A DNA stretch of 64,000 nucleotides from JAPPFW01 sp965231815. GTDB lineage: Bacteria; Actinomycetota; Acidimicrobiia; Spongiisociales; Spongiisociaceae. Under the pieces are notes generated by a model, which saw nothing but the letters and a program-made list of their open reading frames with translations, ran no database searches and was not told the DNA's origin. Where the stretch lies: the NCBI GenBank assembly GCA_965231815.1, contig OZ246890.1:3348001-3412000 (forward strand). Reading direction: 5' to 3'. The stretch's first letter is position 1, and every line of letters begins with the position of its first letter. Positions 1 to 8,606 of this stretch are shown here, one piece after another. Made by a program: the position numbers and the translations under genes.

Positions 1-420
1 AGTTCGTATATCACCCAACTGATCCCAGGTGTCAACGTCTACTGGGCAGGTATGGAAGCCGTCCTGGATGACTCCAATCCCACCAACCAGGATGGTGGCG
101 AACAGCACGACCAACGACCTGGCATCGTTGCCATCGGTACGGAGCAATGCCCGGCTGCTACCGATGCTGGCTGCCAACTCGGCTGGATACCTGCCGACAT
201 CACTGTGACTGCGAATAGGGACTTCATGGAGGCGAACCCGGTCGCAGCCAAGTTGCTGACGATGATGAACCTGCCGATCGTCGATGTTTCGATCGCCCAG
301 GTCGAGCAGGCATCAGGACGCGATTCCGAAGAAGACATCAACGAACTAGCTGCTGAATGGATCGCCAACAACCGCGACATGGTGGATAGATGGCTCGCCG
401 AAGCGAAAACTGCTGCCTAG
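1..420 (+). CDS. Glycine betaine/proline ABC transporter substrate-binding protein, C-terminal part
   Basis: This open frame runs in from the left edge, so the start lies outside the window; about 139 residues are present. The visible part resembles the C-terminal lobe of OpuAC/ProX-type periplasmic or lipid-anchored binding proteins. It has a lobe with NVYWAG, a stretch on how far targets are reached (NRDFMEANPVAAKLL) and a terminal helix ending in ANNRDMVDRWLAEAKTAA, which is typical of the family. Such proteins capture quaternary amines such as glycine betaine, carnitine or choline and hand them to an ABC permease. The permease and ATPase are not in the window. The assignment fits the betaine and carnitine genes further right. 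The ligand cannot be read from this fragment because most of the aromatic binding box is missing. Confidence 0.72.
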   Translation, partial: SSYITQLIPGVNVYWAGMEAVLDDSNPTNQDGGEQHDQRPGIVAIGTEQCPAATDAGCQLGWIPADITVTANRDFMEANPVAAKLLTMMNLPIVDVSIAQVEQASGRDSEEDINELAAEWIANNRDMVDRWLAEAKTAA

Positions 421-449
421 TCCCAACGCCTAAGCAGCAGAACCATATA

Positions 450-474
450 GGAGGGCGCCTGCCAGGTGCCCTCC
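450..474 (+). terminator. Hairpin terminator after the substrate-binding protein gene
   Basis: An 11-bp stem (GGAGGGCGCCT / AGGTGCCCTCC, one G-T wobble) with a 3-nt loop lies 30 nt after the stop codon and is followed by a short T-rich stretch (TACTATTTC). Position and shape fit an intrinsic terminator for the upstream gene. The T-tract is weak. Confidence 0.7.
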
Positions 475-513
475 TACTATTTCGACAGGGATCAACCGTC
501 CCCTGTGTGCCAA

Positions 514-615
514 GGAGGGTGCTGAGCAATCCACCCAGTGGCCTGCCAATCGCTGGCATGATTCCTGGGTCGGCGGGCGGCAGGCCCGAGCAATCGTCAT
601 TGTTCAGCACCCTCC
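514..615. repeat. Short element with family B-like inverted ends
   Basis: GGAGGGTGCTGAG at 514-526 is matched by TTCAGCACCCTCC at 603-615, a 13-bp inverted repeat with one mismatch around about 76 bp. The same ends (AGGAGGGTGCT / AGCACCCTCCT) occur at 62079-62285. The interior does not obviously match the other copies. It could be a degenerate member of a small mobile repeat or a long-range terminator-like structure. No gene is visible between 421 and 786. Confidence 0.5.
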
Positions 616-786
616 AAGGGCGTGTTGGCACGGCCAAGGGCTACCGATCCCGGTTTGACTGTATGCCTGTAAGGCCGGAATACACTGAGTTGAAGACTGA
701 CGTGGACCCGAACCATAGGCCCGATGGTGGAAGACTCACCGTCCAGCCAGGCCCTCGAATTGTATCGGGCGAGAAGTCAAGAGGTC

Positions 787-1206
787 ATGACCATGCCGGA
801 TGGTGATGCTCGTGTCGATCCCCTGAGTGATATCGACGCCGGTCTGCGCGCCGACATCCGGCTTGGCAAGCAGTTGGGAGACACGCTGGTCCGCAAGCAC
901 GGCGACGGATTGCTGGACACCGTAGAACGGATCCGGACACTGTCACGCCGTTTGCGTAACGAGCAGGCGGAAGTGTCCCATGAGTTGGCAGGGCTTCTGC
1001 GCCGGATGGATGGCGAATTAGCCGTGCAAGTGGTTCGGGCCTTCACCGTCTACTTCCACCCGGCAAACATCATCAAGCAGGTACACCGCGTCGAGGACCT
1101 GCGAGTGGAAGGACGTGCCGGTGAGCGGGGAATCGAAGACTGCCTGATAGCGCTAGTCGATGGGGCATCTCACCGGACGACGTGGTGTCCTTGATCAACC
1201 GGGCCC
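787..1206 (+). pseudogene. Broken duplicate of the 5' end of the PEP carboxylase gene
   Basis: The translation from the ATG at 787 or 793, which has an AAGAGG ribosome site at about 778-783, matches the first 130 or so residues of the intact ppc that follows. Both copies share stretches such as DTVERIR, SRRLR and VQVVRAFTVYF. One codon is missing after DIR. Near 1160 the frame breaks, because the expected GIS-PDDVVSLINRA reading continues in another frame. Homology stops at about 1206, just before the start of the real gene. The two copies differ at many synonymous and some coding positions, so the duplication is old and is not an assembly echo. The fragment lacks every catalytic segment and cannot be an active enzyme. 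It may still carry the original promoter and ribosome site of ppc. Confidence 0.85.
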
Positions 1207-1218
1207 ACCGTACGAGAC

Positions 1219-3915
1219 ATGCCTGAAGAGAGCCTCATGGATGCTGTGGATGCCGGTCTGCGTGCCGACATTCGTCGACTCGGTCGGCAGCTGGGGAATA
1301 CGCTGGTCCGCAAGCACGGCGAGGAACTTCTGGACACCGTAGAACGGATTCGCGCCCTGTCGCGCCGTTTGCGCATCGAAAAGCTAGCGGTATCCCGGCA
1401 ATTGGCTGGACTTCTGCGGCAGATGGATCTCGAGTTCGCCGTACAGGTGGTGCGGGCCTTCACCGTCTACTTCCATCTGGCCAACATCATTGAGCAGGTA
1501 CATCGCGTCGAGGACCTGCGAGTGGAAGGGCATACTCCGGAACGAGGAATCGAGGACTGCCTCGTTACCCTCGTCGAGAGTGGGATCGCACCCGGCGAAA
1601 TTGCGTCGTTGATCAACCGAGCGATGCTCAAGCCGGTATTCACGGCCCACCCCACTGAAGCCACGCGGCGAACGATTCTTGAGAAGCTGACCGAGATCGC
1701 CCAGGTTACAGCCCTGCGCAGCGACCCACGGGCCTCCGTGTCCGACCGGTCACGGATCGATCGGCGGGTCGCCGAGTTGATAGAAGCCATCTGGCAGACC
1801 GATGAGATACGCGACGAACGACCGGATCCGATCGACGAAGCCCGCTTCGTCCGCCACTACCTCGACAAGACCGTCCGAGAAGCAATACCGGTATTGCTGG
1901 ATGATCTTGCGGCCGCAGTGCGTTCTATTGGAAGCGAATTCGATGTGGACCACAGCCCCATCCGGTTCGGTTCCTGGGTGGGAGGAGACCGGGACGGGAA
2001 CCCGAACGTCACACCGGCTATGACCCGGACCGTGCTCGATCAGCAACGAACGGCGGCCTTGGACATCCTCATCACCGAGACCGCCACCCTTGCCGCGGAG
2101 TTGAGTGTCAGCCGCGACGTAGCGAACGCTTCGGACGACCTCATCGACTTCATAGAGACGTCTCGTGAGGCCTATCGAGACTCGCTCGGAAACACCACCG
2201 ACATGGAACCGTACCGGCAGGCCTTGACAATCATCCGTACCCGCCTTACTGAGACGCTCCATTCCGGGCCCCGTGCATATGGGGATCCGGAGCAGCTGCA
2301 GGATGACCTCGCTCTGCTCGGATCTTCCCTCTGCGAAAACCGCGGGATGCGTATGGCCCGGGGGCGGCTGGCTCGGATCAGGGGTCTGGTAGCGACCATC
2401 GGATTCCATCTCGCCACTCTCGATATCAGGGAGCACACCGATCAGCACCATCAGGCCATCGCCATCCTCACCCGTTGCCTCGGCATCGAGTACACCGATC
2501 TCGATCGGGCGGAGCGGACCGAGTTCCTTGCCGGTGAACTGTCCGGATCTCGTCCGATGGCGCCCCCGAACGACTACTCCGACAACCGGACGCTGAAGCT
2601 GTTCCGGCTGCTGCGCGAGGTATTGTACGAACACGGGGATCAGGTCGTGGAGTCGTACATAATCTCGATGACCCGCGGGATAGACGACATCCTGGCGCCG
2701 GTGCTACTGGCCCGCGAGGTAGGTCTGGTGGATCCGGCTCGGAATGTAGCTCGGCTCGGCTTCGTTCCTCTGTTCGAGACGATCGAAGATTTGCGGTCGA
2801 TCGGACCCATCCTCGGGGACCTGTTCCAGGTGCCCGGCTATCGGCGGCTACTCGAACTTCGGGGTGACACCCAGGAAGTCATGGTCGGGTATTCCGACTC
2901 GAACAAGGACGGTGGGATAACAACTTCGCAGTGGGAGATCCACAAAGCGCTTCTTACCATCCGCAACCTTTCCCTCCGCACCGGAATCCGGATCGAGGTG
3001 TTCCACGGCAGAGGCGGCTCCATCGGACGGGGAGGAGGTCCCACCCACGCCGCCATCCTGAGCCAGCCCTACGGAACCCTCGACGGAGTCATAAAGATAA
3101 CCGAACAGGGTGAGGTGATCGCTGACAAGTACGCTCTAGCGGGCCTCGCCACCCAGAATCTCGAACTGGCGCTTTCGGCGCTGGTGGAGGCCTCCCTCGC
3201 CCGCCTGACCCCCGATCATGCGATCGAGGACGTTCAGCGCTGGTACCGAGTGATGGATGTCATGTCTTCCGCTTCCTACGAGGCCTACCGGAACCTCGTC
3301 GAGAATCCCGGCATGGCGGAATACTTCACGACCTCGACCCCGGTGGAGGAGTTAAGCCTCCTCAACATCGGTTCCCGCCCCTCCAAGAGGAGCCCCGAGG
3401 AGATCGACTTGAGCAACCTGAGAGCTATCCCTTGGGTGTTCGGATGGACCCAGTCACGCCAGATCGTGCCCGGTTGGTACGGGGTAGGCACCGGTTTCAA
3501 GGCGGTGTTAAGGGCCGGTGACAGTGAGGAACTGCGCCGGATGTACCGTGAATGGCCCTTCTTCCGGACCTTCGTCTCCAACGTGGAGATGACCCTAGCC
3601 AAGACCGACCTCTCGATAGCCCGCCATTACGTGGATCACCTCGTACCCGCCCGATGTCGAGGCCTGCTGGACATGATCGCCGACGAATACTCCCGCACCC
3701 TCGCCACGCTGCGACAGGTCACCCGTACCGACCTGCTCGCCGATCGACCACTCCTGCGTCGTACCATCGCAGTGCGGGACGCATACCTGGACCCGCTTAA
3801 CGTGTTGCAGGTGGAGTTGCTACAACGCTCCCGGTCGGGCGACCCCGAGACACACCAGCGTGGCTTGCTGCTGACCATGAGTGGTATAGCCGCCGGCATG
3901 CGCAACACCGGGTAG
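1219..3915 (+). CDS. ppc: Phosphoenolpyruvate carboxylase
   Basis: Converts phosphoenolpyruvate and bicarbonate to oxaloacetate in the cytoplasm, refilling the TCA cycle. The 898-residue product has the family's usual length. Visible landmarks in order are TAHPTEATRRT at about residue 141 (catalytic histidine region), GGDRDGNP at about 254, GYSDSNKDGG at about 557, FHGRGGSIGRGGGPTH at about 595, and a C-terminus ending RNTG like the usual QNTG. The start is uncertain. ATG 1219 has no clear ribosome site, while the in-frame ATG at 1237 sits about 8 nt after GAAGAG. The gene directly follows a broken copy of its own 5' end, so transcription may now come through that fragment. It appears to be single-cistron. 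Confidence 0.95.
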   Translation: MPEESLMDAVDAGLRADIRRLGRQLGNTLVRKHGEELLDTVERIRALSRRLRIEKLAVSRQLAGLLRQMDLEFAVQVVRAFTVYFHLANIIEQVHRVEDLRVEGHTPERGIEDCLVTLVESGIAPGEIASLINRAMLKPVFTAHPTEATRRTILEKLTEIAQVTALRSDPRASVSDRSRIDRRVAELIEAIWQTDEIRDERPDPIDEARFVRHYLDKTVREAIPVLLDDLAAAVRSIGSEFDVDHSPIRFGSWVGGDRDGNPNVTPAMTRTVLDQQRTAALDILITETATLAAELSVSRDVANASDDLIDFIETSREAYRDSLGNTTDMEPYRQALTIIRTRLTETLHSGPRAYGDPEQLQDDLALLGSSLCENRGMRMARGRLARIRGLVATIGFHLATLDIREHTDQHHQAIAILTRCLGIEYTDLDRAERTEFLAGELSGSRPMAPPNDYSDNRTLKLFRLLREVLYEHGDQVVESYIISMTRGIDDILAPVLLAREVGLVDPARNVARLGFVPLFETIEDLRSIGPILGDLFQVPGYRRLLELRGDTQEVMVGYSDSNKDGGITTSQWEIHKALLTIRNLSLRTGIRIEVFHGRGGSIGRGGGPTHAAILSQPYGTLDGVIKITEQGEVIADKYALAGLATQNLELALSALVEASLARLTPDHAIEDVQRWYRVMDVMSSASYEAYRNLVENPGMAEYFTTSTPVEELSLLNIGSRPSKRSPEEIDLSNLRAIPWVFGWTQSRQIVPGWYGVGTGFKAVLRAGDSEELRRMYREWPFFRTFVSNVEMTLAKTDLSIARHYVDHLVPARCRGLLDMIADEYSRTLATLRQVTRTDLLADRPLLRRTIAVRDAYLDPLNVLQVELLQRSRSGDPETHQRGLLLTMSGIAAGMRNTG

Positions 3916-4014
3916 GAAACGTCCCCGCCGATACCCCCGGCATCCTTAGAAGGGCCGGGTCTACAGTTCGCCACGTTCACGGCTCCGACCCGACTCCGGC
4001 TAGCGTGGTGGGTC

Positions 4015-4926
4015 ATGCATGTGGTACCCCATCAAGAGACCATCGGGTTGATGGACTACCTGCCGCTGATCGACTATTTCGAGGCCTGCCATCGCCAACC
4101 TCCGGCGCAGGTAGGCGATGTCTATACCGGCGACGGCAGCGGGAACGGCTTGCTGGCCAGAGCCGGATTCGCGCCCGGCGCCGGGCTCGGCATCAAGCTG
4201 GCAACCATTTTCCCTACCAATAGCAAACTCCCGTCGGTCCACACCGTGTACGTCGCATTCGATCCGACCACCGGACAGGAACGGGCGGTGATCATCGGGA
4301 ACGCCCTTACCTGGTTCAAGACCGCCTGTGACTCCGCCCTGGCCGCCCGCTACCTCGCCCGGCCGGATGCTACCCGCCTCCTGATGGTGGGCGCAGGCGC
4401 GATGGCGCCCCACCTGATCAGGGCCCATATGGCGGCCTGCCCCTCCATCCGAGAGGTAGTCATCTGGAACCGTACCGCTGCCCGGGCGGAAGCCCTGGCC
4501 ACCACCCTGGCGGATCTCGGAGCGGAGGTCAGCACCGACCTCCGTGCGGCGGTCGAGCGAGCCGACATCGTATCGTGCGCCACCATGGCGGTGGAGCCGC
4601 TAGTCAAGGGGGCCTGGCTACGTCGAGGCACTCACCTCGACCTGGTCGGTTCCTACCTGCCTCACATGCGCGAGGCGGATGACGACACTATCAACTGCTC
4701 TCGGGTGTTCGTGGACTTCCGCGAGTCCGCCTTCGACACCGGCGAGATAGCCATCCCGATCAGCAACGGCGTGATCGGGAGTCATGATGTGTCGGGTGAC
4801 CTGTACGAACTCGCTACGGGGGTCATTCATGGCCGGACGCATGCAAACGAGATCACTCTGTTCAAGAACGCCGGCGGTGGCCACTTGGACCTCATGGCCG
4901 CCCAATACCTTTTGTCTAGGCTGTAG
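4015..4926 (+). CDS. Ornithine cyclodeaminase / mu-crystallin family protein
   Basis: 303 residues, slightly shorter than typical family members. An N-terminal substrate lobe is followed by a Rossmann NAD(P)-binding core with MVGAGAMAPHLIRAH at about residue 124, then VVIWNRTAARAEALA, and a C-terminal part with LVGSYLPHMREADD and ELATGVIHGR. The family includes ornithine cyclodeaminase, alanine dehydrogenase, and ketimine or pyrroline-2-carboxylate reductases, so the substrate cannot be fixed from sequence. It starts 99 nt after ppc in the same direction with no strong terminator between, so co-transcription is possible. A family A repeat begins 4 nt after its stop codon. Confidence 0.85.
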   Translation: MHVVPHQETIGLMDYLPLIDYFEACHRQPPAQVGDVYTGDGSGNGLLARAGFAPGAGLGIKLATIFPTNSKLPSVHTVYVAFDPTTGQERAVIIGNALTWFKTACDSALAARYLARPDATRLLMVGAGAMAPHLIRAHMAACPSIREVVIWNRTAARAEALATTLADLGAEVSTDLRAAVERADIVSCATMAVEPLVKGAWLRRGTHLDLVGSYLPHMREADDDTINCSRVFVDFRESAFDTGEIAIPISNGVIGSHDVSGDLYELATGVIHGRTHANEITLFKNAGGGHLDLMAAQYLLSRL

Positions 4927-4930
4927 GGGC

Positions 4931-5310
4931 CTAGTGTCCCGAGTCGGAAGTTCGCTGAAGGTTGCAGGTAACCACCCGGCGTGCTTCCGGTACAGACCCG
5001 GGTTAAGACCGCGAAAACCAAACTACCGGCATGGATCGCTCGCCGGTGGGTCCCACCCCCAACCGCCGCCTCCTCAGCGTCGAAACGCGTCCCGCCAACC
5101 CCTAGCCTGGCCAAACATAGGCAAGGCAGAAGAAAAACCAAGATGATCCCAACCCGGTCCGGTCGGTACCTGACCCAACCGTCGGTGCTTCACGGTTACC
5201 AACCAGTATGCAGACCGGGTGTGACAGATTCCCCCGGATGTCGGGTTACGCCCGCCGGAAAGATTTCGCAGTCTCGCAAACACAAGCGAAACAACGATTC
5301 AGGACACTAG
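4931..5310. repeat. Family A repeat, copy 1 (MITE-like, 380 bp)
   Basis: Begins CTAGTGTCCCGAGTC and ends GATTCAGGACACTAG, a terminal inverted repeat with 13 of 15 positions matching. The body is closely matched by 61670-62052 and, in pieces, by 57951-58355 and 20697-22474. No credible ORF is present. The small size, inverted ends and multiple copies fit a non-autonomous mobile element. No matching transposase lies in the window. This is the best-preserved copy. Confidence 0.88.
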
Positions 5311-5371
5311 CCCCCTGATACAGAAGGACGCCATATAATGATGGTCGCTGCTGGCCTGCAACCATTAGGTT

Positions 5372-5407
5372 GGCGGAAGGAGGCGGAAGGAGGCGGAAGG
5401 AGGCGGA
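5372..5407. repeat. 10-bp tandem repeat (GGCGGAAGGA, 3.6 copies)
   Basis: Three perfect head-to-tail copies of GGCGGAAGGA and a partial fourth lie in the gap between the family A copy and the small membrane-protein gene. The unit is rich in Shine-Dalgarno-like AAGGAGG. No gene start follows it in a convincing position, so its role is unknown. Confidence 0.85.
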
Positions 5408-5485
5408 GGAGAGGTCCATCATGTCGACGTTTCGCCGTCGTCACCTTGAGCAGGGCGCCGGCCTACCGGGTAACTATCTGCGTGA

Positions 5486-5770
5486 TCAGTCCACAGCAGA
5501 GTAGGGCTCGACCGGTACCGAGATTCCCAAACGGCCTTTCATCTCGCCGACATCCTTGGCCAAGGCAACCATGATTCTGGTTAATTCGTCGAGCTTTTTG
5601 TCTACCTGCTCGAACCGCCTATCGCTCCGCTCGAACCGCTTGTCGATAGCGGCGACTACCGCAGCGATGTCGGAGCGCCGTACTCGATCCAAGTAGATCG
5701 TGACGGTCAACATAATCGTCACGATCAAGGTCAGCATGCCGCCGAGAATCCCGATTGTGCTCATGTCCAT
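5486..5770 (-). CDS. Small membrane protein with coiled coil, unknown function
   Basis: 94 residues. Residues 5-27 (IGILGGMLTLIVTIMLTVTI) form one clear transmembrane helix. The rest is a charged heptad-like coiled coil (AAIDKRFERSDRRFEQVDKK, then LDELTRIMVALAKDVGEM). Small one-helix/coiled-coil proteins of this kind are common and often unassigned; some sit next to toxin or phage genes. The second Met (MSTIG, 5764) is an alternative start. The gene stands alone on the minus strand. No function is claimed. Confidence 0.6.
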   Translation of the reverse strand: MDMSTIGILGGMLTLIVTIMLTVTIYLDRVRRSDIAAVVAAIDKRFERSDRRFEQVDKKLDELTRIMVALAKDVGEMKGRLGISVPVEPYSAVD

Positions 5771-5989
5771 GGATTGTGCCGTCCTCTCCGATCAACGCTA
5801 GCAGGCCAGACCCGGAGAGTCCTCTAACCACTAGGGCCGCAAATATAGAACTATAGTAGATTGTATTAGTGCTCCGTCATATGCTAACTTAAGCAACATA
5901 TTATTATATGAGACCTGATTATTTGTGCTCTAGTTACACACTTCCTTGACAGCTCCCAGCGTGAAGCCATATGAGTGTGCTAAAACCAC

Positions 5990-6095
5990 GGTAACGGGGT
6001 TAGCAAGCCTGCAAACTGCCTGGTAGCCCCGCTGTGGACCAGGGCGCAAACCCCATTGAGGGGCTTTTTCAGGACTCTCTGAGACCTTGGAATCG
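5990..6095. repeat. Degenerate family B-like repeat in the gap before the dehydrogenase gene
   Basis: The gap 5771-6187 has no gene. Inside it, ACGGGGTTAG at 5994-6003 followed by GCAAACTGCCTGGT at about 6011-6024 matches, in the same order and spacing, the reverse complement of the conserved core of the 118-bp repeat at 62079-62196. The ends are poorly preserved. The stretch at 5840-5930 is distinctly AT-rich and may hold promoter elements, but I could not place one firmly. Confidence 0.4.
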
Positions 6096-6187
6096 GGACT
6101 ATACTGTTTGGTGGGCTGCTCGTTGAACCGGTTAACCCCTTCGAACAAACAGCCCCGGCTTTACAACCGATTCGCCGGAGGACGATT

Positions 6188-8605
6188 ATGCGCGATGAGG
6201 TCCGGGTGGCGATCGTGGGTGGCGGCGCTATGGGTGTCGGCCTCCTCTACTATCTCGCCCACGAAGGCTGGACCGATACCCTCCTCATCGAGAAGGACGA
6301 GCTGACCTCCGGATCCACCTGGCACGCCGCCGGGCTGATCCCCCACTTCATCGGTGACCTCAACATGGCCAAGGTGCATCGGGACACCGTCGATCTGTAC
6401 AAGGTGATCGAGCAGGAAACCGGCCAGCACCCCGGATGGCACGGCTGCGGCGCGGTGCGGCTGGCCCGCAACGACAACGAGGTCGACTGGTTCTACTACG
6501 TGAAGGGGATGCTCCGCTCGGTCGGGGTGGAGTGCCACATCCTCGGACCCTCGGAGATCAACGAGGTGGCGCCCCTCCTTGATGTCGAACCTGACGTGAA
6601 GCTCGGGTTCTGGACTCCCGGCGACGGCTGGACCGACCCCTCTGCCGCCACCAACAGCATGGCGACCGGCGCCCGCAACCTCGGTGCCGGGATCAGCCGC
6701 AAGAACCGGGTAACGGCCATCAACCAACTGCCGGACGGACGCTGGGAGGTGATCACCGACCAGGGCAGGGTGGTGGCCGAACATGTGGTTAACGCGGCCG
6801 GTTCCTACGCTCCCCAGGTCGGTGCGATGGTGGGTCTGGAGGTCCCGATCGAGTCCGTCGTCCACCAGTACCTGGTTACGGAGCGTATCCCGGAGGTGGC
6901 CGCTCTGGATAGAGAGCACCCGGTAGTCCGCGATCCTCGGGCGTCCTGTTACTACCGCCAAGAGCATGACGGACTCATCATCGGACCCTACGAGCGGGAA
7001 GACGCCCAGGAATACGGTGTGGGAGGCATCAACTGGGAACTTACCTTCCATCTAACACCGGTGGAGATGGATCGGCTGATTCCCTGGCTGGAGTTGGCCG
7101 CTCAGCGCCTTCCCTGCTTCGCCGGGGCCGGCATCAAGCAAGTCGTCTCGGGACCGATCACCCACACCCCTGACGCCGGGTTCCTCATGGGACCGGCGCC
7201 CGGTCTCCGGAACTACTGGTACTGCGCGGGGGCCTCGATCGGTATCACCCAGGGTCCCGGCGCCGGGAAGTACCTGGCACAGTGGATGGTGCATGGCCAG
7301 ACGGAGATCAACGTAGCCAACATGGACCCGAGGCGGTTCGGCCCCTACGCTCCCGGCCGGTACACCCATGAGCGGTCCATTGACGAGTTCCACGAGATGT
7401 ACCAGGTGCGGATGCCCAACGAGTACCGCGACGCCGGCCGGCCGATGAAGAAGACCCCCCTGTACGACATCCTCGACGCCAAGGGAGCGCGCTGGCAGGA
7501 GGTGTGGGGCTGGGAGCGCGCCATGTACTTCTCACCCGATCCGGAGATCTACTCCTTCCGCCGTTCTTCCGCCCACGACGAGGTGGGCGCCGAGGTGCGA
7601 GCTGTCCGGAATCGGGTCGGGGTGGCCGATCTGACGGCTTTTGCCAAGTTCGAGGTAACGGGCGCCGATTCGGCTGCGCTGCTCGATCGTCTGTCCGCCA
7701 ACCGTCTCCCGGTGCGGGACGGGGGGATCCGGCTGGTTCACATGCTGACCACCTTGGGGGGTATCGAAACCGAGATGACCGTCACCCGCCTGGCCCCCGA
7801 TCGCTTCTACCTCAACTCGGCGGTGGTCGGCCAGCAACACGACCTCGACTGGCTCACCTTCCACATCCGGGAAGGCGAGGATGTAACGGTTACCGACGTG
7901 ACCGACCGCACCGGAATCCTGGCTGTGACGGGACCGCGGGCGCGCGACGTGCTGGCCGGATTGACCTCAGCCGACCTCACCAACCGGGCCTTCCCGTGGC
8001 TCACCGGCCAGGAGATGGAGATAGCCGGAGCGCCCTGCCGCGCGTTGCGGGTTTCCTACGTGGGGGAACTAGGTTGGGAGCTTCATATGCCCTTGGAACA
8101 CATGGTGGACGCCTATCAAGCCATCCGGAAGGCCGGCGCCCCATTCGGGATCGTGGACTTCGGCAGCCGAGCCATGAACGTCATGCGCATCGAGAAGGCT
8201 TACAAGGCGTTCGGCTCGGAACTCACCACCGAGATCACCCCGGTGGAAGCTCGGCTGGATCGCTTCGTCCACTACGGGAAGGATTTCCAGGGGAAGGAGG
8301 CCACGATTGCCCGCCGCGACCAGAACGAACCGCTCAGCATGGTTTTGGTGTACGCCGAACTCGACGACGGAGACGCCGACTGTCTGGGCAACGAACCCAC
8401 CTACGACGGCGACCGGATAATGGGCATCACCACCAGCGGAACTTGGGCTCACTCGGTAGGTCGCAGCATCCTGTTCGCCTACGTGGACCCACAGTTCGAA
8501 GCGTCCGGTTCCACCTTCGATATCGATGTCATGGACAGGCGTCGCACCGCGACCGTTCTCGCCGAACCGGTATGGGATCCTCGCAGTACCAGGCTGCGGG
8601 CCTGA
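6188..8605 (+). CDS. FAD-dependent oxidoreductase/GcvT fusion, dimethylglycine or sarcosine dehydrogenase-like
   Basis: 805 residues with the full architecture of dimethylglycine/sarcosine dehydrogenases. An N-terminal DAO-type FAD domain has VAIVGGGAMGVG at residues 8-18 and SGSTWHAAGL at 41-50, where His46 is the usual site of covalent FAD attachment. Next come the FAO middle domain and then a GcvT-like tetrahydrofolate-binding half from about residue 420 to the end (ILAVTGPRARDVL, SYVGELGWELH, FGSRAMNVMRIEKAYK). Family members oxidatively remove an N-methyl group and pass the one-carbon unit to tetrahydrofolate. A GGAGG ribosome site lies 6 nt before the ATG. The MttB-family gene begins 1 nt after its stop, so the two are almost surely translated together. 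Dimethylglycine is the likeliest substrate given the betaine and carnitine genes nearby. Confidence 0.88.
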   Translation: MRDEVRVAIVGGGAMGVGLLYYLAHEGWTDTLLIEKDELTSGSTWHAAGLIPHFIGDLNMAKVHRDTVDLYKVIEQETGQHPGWHGCGAVRLARNDNEVDWFYYVKGMLRSVGVECHILGPSEINEVAPLLDVEPDVKLGFWTPGDGWTDPSAATNSMATGARNLGAGISRKNRVTAINQLPDGRWEVITDQGRVVAEHVVNAAGSYAPQVGAMVGLEVPIESVVHQYLVTERIPEVAALDREHPVVRDPRASCYYRQEHDGLIIGPYEREDAQEYGVGGINWELTFHLTPVEMDRLIPWLELAAQRLPCFAGAGIKQVVSGPITHTPDAGFLMGPAPGLRNYWYCAGASIGITQGPGAGKYLAQWMVHGQTEINVANMDPRRFGPYAPGRYTHERSIDEFHEMYQVRMPNEYRDAGRPMKKTPLYDILDAKGARWQEVWGWERAMYFSPDPEIYSFRRSSAHDEVGAEVRAVRNRVGVADLTAFAKFEVTGADSAALLDRLSANRLPVRDGGIRLVHMLTTLGGIETEMTVTRLAPDRFYLNSAVVGQQHDLDWLTFHIREGEDVTVTDVTDRTGILAVTGPRARDVLAGLTSADLTNRAFPWLTGQEMEIAGAPCRALRVSYVGELGWELHMPLEHMVDAYQAIRKAGAPFGIVDFGSRAMNVMRIEKAYKAFGSELTTEITPVEARLDRFVHYGKDFQGKEATIARRDQNEPLSMVLVYAELDDGDADCLGNEPTYDGDRIMGITTSGTWAHSVGRSILFAYVDPQFEASGSTFDIDVMDRRRTATVLAEPVWDPRSTRLRA

Positions 8606-8606
8606 G

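Noticed and set aside
1750..2634. 294-residue minus-strand ORF inside ppc
   Set aside because: Shadow of the ppc reading frame in high-G+C DNA; no independent features.
5338..5574. 78-residue ORF over the 10-bp tandem repeat
   Set aside because: Its sequence is just the translated repeat and low-complexity arginine/glycine, with no ribosome site.
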